Source: Procambarus clarkii (lineage: Eukaryota; Arthropoda; Malacostraca; Decapoda; Cambaridae). From it: a DNA stretch of 64,000 nucleotides. The stretch spans positions 19,665,218 through 19,729,217 of the forward strand of contig NC_091185.1 of assembly GCF_040958095.1 (NCBI RefSeq), written 5' to 3'. Below the pieces are notes generated by a model that worked only from the letters and a program-made list of their open reading frames with translations, did no database searches and was not told the origin of the DNA. Positions 56,746 through 64,000 of the stretch are shown one piece after another (the first letter of the stretch is position 1; each line of letters starts with the position of its first letter). Made by a program: the position numbers and the translations under genes.

Positions 56746-57536
56746 ACAAGAGATAGTCCATGGAAGCGAAAATAGACGTAGTTTAAGACAAAATAACGTC
56801 CAAAAACAGCCGTAGAGTCAAACGGCAACTGTTGACGTTCTTTTTAAGAGGACAGGTTGTACACATCCCCCCAACAAGTATAAAACTGCTGAAAACTTTG
56901 AAGTTGGTCCGGCACTCTTGCAGACCCGCTTACTGTAGTGGACGTGCCGTTGAAAGCGTACAGCCTGTTGGCCTAAGCTCTAAGCCTGGCTTTGAGAGTA
57001 GAAAAATTTCTGAAAGCCTATAGAGTCCAGGTACCAGCAGTGACCAGTGAAAAAGTTATTTTCTAACCAACACTTGCGTCACCAGTTATGATCAATGTTA
57101 AAATTACTCGCCATTTAGACCTTAAAAAGAGGCAGAAAGATGTTTAAATGCGTAACTTCAATACAGTTTGTTAAACAGAGGATGGCATTTGAATGACAAG
57201 GGTTTTAATATAAACAAAGCTTTCCATATTGAAAGTAGAAGCAAAAGTAAGTACACAAAAGATTTATATAAATTTGTTATCAAGACATGTCAAGAACCAG
57301 ACAACTGAAACTAATCTGTAATACAAGAATTAAAACACCATATGACAATGCAATTATAAAGCATTAGTAGCACTAAAAAGAAGGCAACAGGTTTTGCTAC
57401 CATCTGTTCTAAAACCTGTAGACTTGGGTCCTTGTTCATTTTCTTAGTCCTGATAGTCCTCGTGACCCCTGTTTCCAGGGACCTCCTCAGGGAGGCTGAC
57501 CTGCCTTACTCCGGCTGGCCAGGACCAGCTTCCCCT

Positions 57537-58265
57537 TCAGCTGGAAGAAACGTAGTTGCAAGTGAGGCAACGGTCTTCATAGTTGAAGCACAAAGCCAGC
57601 AGACCGAAGGGGAAGAGGAAGCAGGCTACAAACTTAGTTAAAGTGGGGTACATCCGGGTCCCGTCGGTAATCTGATTAAGAAAAAGTTGTTTAATATTTA
57701 AACCAGAGTGCCCATGAAAAACGTAATAAAAGTTATGATATACTCACCCCTCAGTGGGGGCATGTGCCGTCCCTAGAGACACTCACAGGGACCGTGTCAA
57801 AGGGGCAGTGGAGTTGATTTATCAGGTCAGGCCTTTCCACAAGTGGACTGCGGGAGTTGAATGGTGATTGCGGGCACATACTGGGGAGAAAAATAAACAT
57901 TAAAAATTGTAACTTTCATTAAGCCATGTCTACCAAAGCAGGAAAAAAAATAAGTAATATTTATTATTAAATAACAAAAAATATTAATTTTTCTTATTAC
58001 GTAAAAAAACAAATAAGTAATATTTACTGAGAGCATACTCAATCTGACTACGTGTTGCTTCAGAAGCAACACGGCCAGTCGCAACTAGAATATAATTTAA
58101 AGAAGTTTGGGAACAAAGTAAATAATATTTTAGCCCTAAAGTATATTCACACTCAACCCCCCCCCCACCCCCCGAAAAAGAAAACAGTAAAACCAATCAA
58201 TTCATTACCCAAATATCTAACCAACACCGAAATATTTTAGCCGAATGTCCTCCTACCGGTGGCAT
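57537..58265 (-). pseudogene. BRI3/LITAF-like paralogue B, degraded
   Basis: Exons aligned to gene A: 58265-58241 (25 nt, donor altered from GT to CT), 58084-58028 (57 nt, same length as A), 57880-57748 (133 nt; A has 149) and 57671-57537 (135 nt, same as A, TGA stop). Exon 3 has a length that breaks the frame and, in the downstream frame, ends GTCPH then TGA where the second Cys of CxxC should be. The last exon is intact: FVACFLFPFGLLALC and RCLTCNYVSS, with the hydrophobic stretch and CxxC. Damage at three places in exons 1 and 3 indicates a pseudogene, though the last exon is well preserved. Confidence 0.65.
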
Positions 58266-58340
58266 TCCGAATAGTGACCGGTGTACCCCGACCGGGTGGT
58301 CTGCCGGTTCTTGGCTGACTCTTGCCTCAAGCAACCTTGT

Positions 58341-58563
58341 GGGAAGCCACGTGGCAGCTACCGATCCATTCCCTTATGATTCGTAAAGTAATAAATGAAT
58401 TTTTGTTTATATTATCTTCATAATTATTAGATGCCAACCCACGTGGGAGATTAGATGTGGGAAGCCACGTGGCAGCTACCGATCCATTCCCTTGTGATTC
58501 GTAAAGTAATAAGTGAATTTTTGTTTATATTATCTTCATAATTATTAGATGCCAACCTACTCT
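58341..58563 (-). repeat. 118-bp tandem duplication upstream of paralogue B
   Basis: Two copies of GGGAAGCCACGTGGCAGCTA to TTATTAGATGCCAACC, starting at 58341 and 58459. Each contains the upstream block shared with the other two paralogues (58357-58400; 58475-58518) and a CACGTG E-box-like palindrome. Confidence 0.75.
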
Positions 58564-58845
58564 CACACAAGACAGTACATATATGACTTATTGCTTATAG
58601 TCAGTATTTCGCTTATTATTAAGTACGTATGTGGTATATTCCAAGTTATATTTTGTTTTCAATGTATAAACTCTTTTTATAAAGATTTAATACATGAGTT
58701 TTAATATTAGAATTTTTTTTCGGTTTTATTAAACAATAGAGATTTTATACAAAATTTGACAATATCCAGAGTTACTTTACAATTTATTTAAATATTTTAG
58801 TTTTGCTTTATTATTTTTATAAAACTGTAATATCAATATAGGTAT

Positions 58846-59438
58846 AGGTTAAGTACTAATTGTAATTAAGAAGCAATAAGATGCTTAACATACTAAGAAT
58901 GTTAGGTTAGGTCGGTGCTTTCTATTCAGCTTTTCAAGGTAAACTCAAATATTTACAATAAATTAGTATGTCACATATGCACTTATTAATAAGCCAAATA
59001 TTGACTATAAGCAAGTGTGAGAACGGGTTGCAGATGCAGGTGCCGGCTTGACCGAGAGGTGACAGGAGTCATCCCGTTCTCGCACTTTTGTATAGTCAAT
59101 ATTGACTTATTAAATACGTGCATATGTGACATACTAAACATAACAGTTTACCTTGAAAAGCTTCATAGAAAACACCGACCTTACCTAACCTTCTTAGTAT
59201 GTTAAGATAAGCATCTTATTGCTTCGTAATTACAATTATTACTTAACCTATTATAGGTTAAGGTATAGGTTAAGTAATAAATGTAATTACGAAACAATAA
59301 GATGCTTATCTTAACATACTATGAAGGTTAGGTAAGGTCGGTGTTTTCTATGAAGCTTTTCAAGGTAAACTAGTATGTTTAGTATGTCACATATGCACGT
59401 ATTTAATAAGTCAATATTGACTATACAAAAGTGCAAGA
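58846..59438. repeat. Three-unit alternating inverted repeat (~180 bp each)
   Basis: Units at 58846-59026 (plus), 59075-59251 (minus) and 59253-59438 (plus). Shared landmarks: AGGTATAGGTTAAGTA, AAGATGCTTA, CTTTTCAAGGTAAACT, TATGTCACATATGCAC and AAGAACGGGTTGCAG. Adjacent units would fold into long hairpins. No coding signal; family unknown. Confidence 0.75.
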
Positions 59439-59439
59439 A

Positions 59440-61180
59440 CGGGTTGCAGGAGTTGGTGGATCTTGATGGGTTCCTGGTGTGCCCCCAGCCCTCAGCCGTG
59501 GTTGGCGGCTGGCTTCTGCTCTGCCGAGGACACTGGATAACTTTTACATTTTAGTTGGAGGCCGAGTTTTTGGTTTTGCTACCCAGTGTTCTCTGTGTGG
59601 GGCGGGGCCGGTGCTCGTCACCCTGAGGCTCCCCAATCATCTGCCTGCCTGTGTGTTAATTGACCATTAGGCACATTACTTTCCGCTGATAAGCAGCATT
59701 CATTTCGCCATTGGGCTCCGCGATTAACCCTATACAGGTATGCTGGGGGGGATCCGATCCCACGTTCGTCGTCGCCCTTAAATCAACAGCAGCAGAAGCT
59801 TGGACAACGTTGCTGTGTTTGTAGTCGCAGCTGGGCATCCACAGTACAGTATAGTCTCGTGCCTCAAAAATGGTAAATATTGACCCCAAGAGTCGATGGG
59901 ACTATCAAGGGGGGTAGATAAATGGCTGAAGGTCAAAAGGAGTCAGTAAAATCTGTGGGGTCAATAGATAGTTCATAAAAGATTCAAGTTAAATAATGTC
60001 ATTTAATCTTTCATCAGCCAGAAGCACATTTGACCAGACGGTTACTATGTCTCACATGGATGAATTATTTTAATTTCCTATAATCATGTGCAGTATTTTT
60101 AGTAATACTGGACAGAGATTTTAGCTCCTTTTAGACACGAGAATTCTTGTCCCGATAATATACTGTACTGGACCCACCCTCGAGCCTTCCACTCCCTTGT
60201 GTCTCCTTTGTAAACGCATTAATGAAACTGTAAAAGGACACCTCGTACACAGTTAATGTAGGCCAGACGTAAATCTGTGTATTTATGTTTGTAGATTAGC
60301 TTAGCATTTTAAAAGCACTACAATCACCTTTTGTGGTTGATTGTTCAATAAATCACTGAATTATATGCTTAACAGATCTCTAACCCTGTTCATGAAGGAC
60401 AGAAAGCAAGTTGTAAATGCTCATTACCATTGTAAATGTGTGGCCACGTCTGTGGTAGAAAATAATAATATAAAAAAATCCCTCGTGTCCCATCACCCGT
60501 CCTGGGAACGATCAACGACCGTGTTGCAGTCCTGCTTTCCTAGCACCAAGCGAACTCCCCGCCTCTAACTCTGCTGCTCAGCCAGTAACTTCAATATTTA
60601 TAACGATCCGAGTCGTATGTTAACCTATATTTATCCCCCAATGTATTTACTAAAAAGTAAGCACTAACACTTATGGTAGCTGCCGATACCAGGAGGATGT
60701 GTCAACAGTATTCACAAGACATTTGATATTTGGATTTATAACTGTTTACCAATCAAAGGATTTGTGTGTGCCGTTTTAGATTCAGCTACTTTGAACAAAA
60801 CGTCAAAGTAGCACAGGTTATGGTGAGCCCATAGTGGCCTTACCCGGCACAGTAGCGGGACTAACTTATTGCATGTGCGTTGCATCGCAGTTTTCTTCAC
60901 GAGCTTTCTTCTTTCTTGGTTAAAGTTTATCCATATCTCCACCAGCTCCTTTTCTTCGGCTCTTCTGCCATATTTGGCATAGTAGCAAGACCAACACATT
61001 TCCACCCTTCAAACTTATACCTGCCGCCTCAAGTCTATACAATGCCGATGCAAAACTTCATCCTATTAGCATGTTGTGGCATATCTCAAGATAGGTTAGG
61101 TGTTCAGGTTCTGTTGGCGATTATTTGTAGTACGTTGGTGAAGCATAGCGCTTTGGTTCGAACAAAATTTGTCGATGAAG
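59440..61180. other. No supported gene
   Basis: Mixed sequence. Frames at 59479-59670 (plus) and 60736-61005 (minus) have no recognised motif and no convincing splice pairs. Confidence 0.4.
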
Positions 61181-61184
61181 TAAG

Positions 61185-61860
61185 TAATTATCAAAAGAAG
61201 GCACCAAACCGGGAAGGCTATGTAGCATCATCAAATGTGGGGAATAATCAGAGGACGCTAAATATAACCGAGGATGCCAATACGAGAACAGTAACACATA
61301 AGGCGAACGATATCAAAAGTATCCAATTCACCAAGAATTCTATCGAGGGACAAGTGACCGCGAGGGGTGGTCGGAAAGCAAGATACACTAGTCCTGGAAG
61401 TCAGGACATTCAACAAGAATATGCGCGACGCTAAAAGGGACAATGCAATTTGGACAATAAGGAGCTGGGCGGCGCTCCATTAAGTGACCGTGAGTTAAGC
61501 GAGTACGGCCAAGATGCAACTGCACTAGAGCCGCTTCCCACCGCCGGTTACGGTGGCAGGAGGAAGGCCACAGGTACACACTACACTTAAGAGTACACAG
61601 TTTGTTACCAACAACAGAAGACCAACAACCCTGCCAACGGGCAAGGATGGAGGAATGAATAGCCGGATAAAAGTCGGAAAAAGGAATAACTTTACGGGAA
61701 ATGGGACAAGAACGGATAGCCTCTCGAGTGGCAGCATCCGCAAGCTCATTTAAAGAAACACCAACAGGGCTGGGAGCTCAGCTAAACTCCACGGATTTAA
61801 ATTTACTAGAGATAAGAAACAGCCAATGTTGAATCTCTACTACTACCGGATATACAGGAT
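61185..61860 (-). pseudogene. I/LOA-type LINE ORF2 3' end and 3' UTR
   Basis: On minus: RNase H/C-terminal pieces including HLMERRPAPYCPNCIVPFSV, HILVECPDFQD and RGHLSLDRILGELD, then DTFDIVRLMCYCSRIGILGY and a 3' UTR ending GATAATTACTTACTTC. It aligns with 17325-17862 and supplies the 3' end missing there. Frames are broken. The piggyBac-like copy 2 begins exactly at its 5' side. Confidence 0.7.
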
Positions 61861-63401
61861 TAACCCGTCAATTGCCCATCGCATCATATGATGCTTTGAC
61901 CGACTTGCAGTAAATTGCGCATCGCATTATGTGATGCTTTGGAGTACTACGCAAGATTTAAACGGCCCGCGGATACACGGGGTTCACCACACCTTCATCA
62001 GGGCTTTTAAACAGACGCCATTTCTTAAAAAAATCGTGAGCCAAACTCCCGGGTGTTAGGGGCCTCAGTATTGAGTGAGCAACCAAGCCTGACGCACGCA
62101 GCTTGAACTCACAGCACTGCTGTTCAGCTTGTGACCACAGCATCGCCTAAAAATGCCATAATATTCTTGTTCATGCTATTATGTAGCGATGATATTATTA
62201 CAGAAGACCCCTGACTGTGATAAAACTGACCAGGGTTCTGATAACAGCAGGATTGTGGTGATATTTAGCGCTGTGTGCCATGGAGGGACGAGTAATGCTG
62301 TGGGAGGGGAGGGTAGTGGCGTTATCTTCTGACTGTGTGTGGCCACCTTTTACTGAATGCACTCACCATACCAGCTTAGTGGTATGGTGAGTGCACACAG
62401 TCAGCTGGCGGCTTCTTCCCTCACACATTCAGGGTCAGACGCACTAAAATTTCACCCCCAACAATACTGTTTGTGGTGTTATTACCCTATATACAGACAT
62501 TATATATAAGTATCTACATGTTTTGTTCACCATAACTGTTCAACTAAGCTGATATAATGCCCAAAGAGCATAGTGGCCACCCCTACCAATATGACAAATC
62601 ATGCAGATGTTGCCACACCCATCACCAAAATGTCTTCTTCCCCCACACTCCTTTTGCTGTTATTACACTATATATACACGTTACATATAAGTATCTACAT
62701 TCGTGTTCACCATAACGAACCACTAAGTTGGTATGCTGAGTGGCAGTGGCAGCCAGTGGCAGCCTGCCACTGGCTGCCACTCCCTCCCTCACCTCACTCG
62801 CCACCATTCTCCTCCCACCATACTGTTTTTGCTTTTATATACAGGCGTTATATATAAGTATCTGCATGTTTTGTTTACCATAGTGAACAACTAAGCTGGT
62901 ATAGTGAGTCCAGACAGTAAAACGTGGTCACACAGAGTCAGCAGACAATGCTACCTCCCTCCCCGCCAAGATTACTCCTCCCACTACAGCGCTAATTATC
63001 ACAACAATCCTGCTATTATCAGAATCCTGGTCGTTTTTATCAGTCAGGGGTCTTCTGTAATATTAATATTGCTAAATAATAGCATGAATATGTATATTAT
63101 GGCATTTTTAGGTGATTCTGTGGTCACAAGCTGAACAGCAGTGCTGTGAGCTCATGCTGCGTGCGTCAGGCTTGGTGGCTGGCTCAATACTGAGGCCCCT
63201 CACACCCGGGAATTTGGCCCACGATTTTGTTTAAAAACAGCTTCTGTTTACAAGAGCCCTGATGAAGGTGTGGTGAACCCCGTGTATCCGCGGGCCGTTT
63301 TAAATCTTGCGTAGTACTCCAATACATCATATGATGGGATGCACAATTTATAGCAAGTCACTCAACTCATCATATGATGTGTTGTGCAACTTAAGGGTTA
63401 A
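61861..63401. mobile_element. piggyBac-like non-autonomous element, copy 2 (inverted)
   Basis: TTAA at 61861-61864 and 63398-63401; the element of 1,533 bp is nearly identical to copy 1 (1,534 bp) in reverse orientation, including the three central tandem units and the CATCATATGATG palindromes. Its left flank is the LINE 3' piece; its right flank equals the left flank of copy 1. Confidence 0.75.
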
Positions 63402-63531
63402 AGGTTAGAGTTTATGAAAGTTAGCATAAAAATCACGAATATCTCATTGAAGAATACAGACAAAAATAAAGAGAACAGAAGCAGAGATAGCAAGGGAGAA
63501 ACAAAGGCAAAGAACAACACAGTAGACTAAG
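63402..63531 (-). pseudogene. LINE ORF2-start fragment, inverted copy
   Basis: Reverse complement of 12751-12878 with a few differences (TCTCATTGAAGAATACAGAC). Confidence 0.55.
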
Positions 63532-63703
63532 TAAGACCAGGATCAGTGAAATTGCGGTTACGGGGTATAGGCAAGGCAAGCAAAGACAATGGAGTCAAGG
63601 GAGCAGGAGGATGAATCATGTCAGCAATTACTCCAGCTTTAAATAGGGTTGTTTGCAACAATATTCCAATCTAGAGACTACAATATGTTAAATAACTACA
63701 TAC

Positions 63704-63766
63704 CTCACATTTCTTCAATCTTTCCTGAAGACTACGTATGCGTCTTTGGCTTTCCTCTTCTGTCTC
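63704..63766 (-). CDS. Candidate 63-nt coiled-coil exon, inverted copy
   Basis: TTTTGCAG acceptor, 63 nt in phase 0, GTATGTAG donor. The encoded 21 residues equal those of the exon at 6177 (RIRSLQERLKKCE at its end). Confidence 0.45.
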
Positions 63767-63967
63767 CTGCAAAAGGGTTCTTAATCTTTGATCAGTGAAT
63801 TGGGGTTATGGGGTATAGACAAAGCATGCAGAGACAATGGAGTCAAGGAAGCAGGAGGATGGATCAGGTCAACAAATAATGGATCAAGTCAGCAAGCTTT
63901 GAATAGGGCTGTTAGTTTGCAACAATATTCCACTCTAGAGACTACAATATGTTTATTAACTACATAC

Positions 63968-64000
63968 CTCATATTTTTTTAATTTTTCCTTGATGATGAT
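63968..64000 (-). CDS. Candidate coiled-coil exon, inverted copy, cut by window end
   Basis: Ends IIKEKLKKYE before GTATGTAG. Here the A-run has the extra base that is missing at 5975, so this copy keeps the phase-0 frame and a good donor, unlike the exon at 5777. Confidence 0.4.

Larger units (their letters stand above)
54490..57420. other. Intergenic, no supported gene
   Basis: AT-rich sequence. Two features stand out and are listed separately: a double hairpin at 55081-55164 and a diverged direct repeat at 56090-56745. A frame at 56832-57023 has no motif or splice support. Confidence 0.45.
63402..64000 (-). repeat. Inverted copy of the coiled-coil exon region with empty site
   Basis: On minus this runs through the same exon/intron units as 5993-7672 and then straight into the 12751-12882 sequence. 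TCTTACTTAG (63528-63537) is the undisturbed form of the site where the 5.08-kb element sits in the other copy. The window ends within the copy. Confidence 0.75.

Noticed and set aside
57748..57880. In-frame TGA in a CxxC position of BRI3-like paralogue B, suggesting selenocysteine (CPHU)
   Set aside because: The exon length breaks the frame, the exon-1 donor is mutated, and I see no convincing SECIS element downstream; decay explains it better.

Overview
This window is eukaryotic, repeat-dominated and intron-rich. GT-AG splice sites, tRNA-derived SINEs, several LINE families, a Penelope-like element, a piggyBac-like element, long (TA)n, (GA)n and (CTCTTA)n arrays, and many TTAGG/CCTAA pentamers (the arthropod telomere unit) point to an arthropod. 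The repeat families look most like those of decapod crustaceans such as crayfish. This identification is inference; no host marker gene was matched by search.

Layout. 1-1.45 kb: unrecognised. 1.5-5.7 kb: decayed LINE pieces, a SINE-like repeat and a degraded exon. 5.75-7.67 kb: tandemly duplicated exon-intron units coding short coiled-coil segments, one split by a 1.0 kb DNA transposon. 7.67-12.75 kb: a 5.08 kb insertion with TIRs and a TA target duplication; its bulk is two huge satellites. 12.88-14.42 kb: piggyBac-like non-autonomous element. 15.4-26 kb: an I/LOA-type LINE (three CCHC knuckles in ORF1; endonuclease, RT and RNase H in ORF2) in two opposed copies; the minus copy is interrupted by a CR1-like LINE, itself interrupted by a SINE. 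27.25-28.03 kb: an intact four-exon gene for a 121-aa BRI3/LITAF-like protein. 28.5-33.9 kb: further LINE and SINE debris. 34.4-35.25 kb: a second, damaged BRI3-like paralogue on the plus strand. 36-52.6 kb: a minus-strand gene for a UPF0547-type zinc-ribbon protein, with a ~14 kb intron filled with a foldback MITE array, a 260-bp SINE-derived tandem array and a head-to-head pair of Penelope-like elements carrying degenerate hammerhead ribozymes. 53-57.4 kb: LINE and foldback remnants. 57.5-58.3 kb: a third, degraded BRI3-like paralogue. 58.8-59.4 kb: a three-unit alternating inverted repeat. 61.2-64 kb: an I/LOA LINE fragment, a second piggyBac-like copy and an inverted copy of the coiled-coil exon region.

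How it fits together. The host content is small: the BRI3-like family (one intact, two damaged, sharing promoter and upstream sequence), the UPF0547-like gene and a decaying coiled-coil exon cluster. The rest is nested mobile elements whose order of insertion can partly be read. The inverted duplication near the two ends of the window preserves an empty site that dates the 5 kb satellite-bearing insertion after the duplication.
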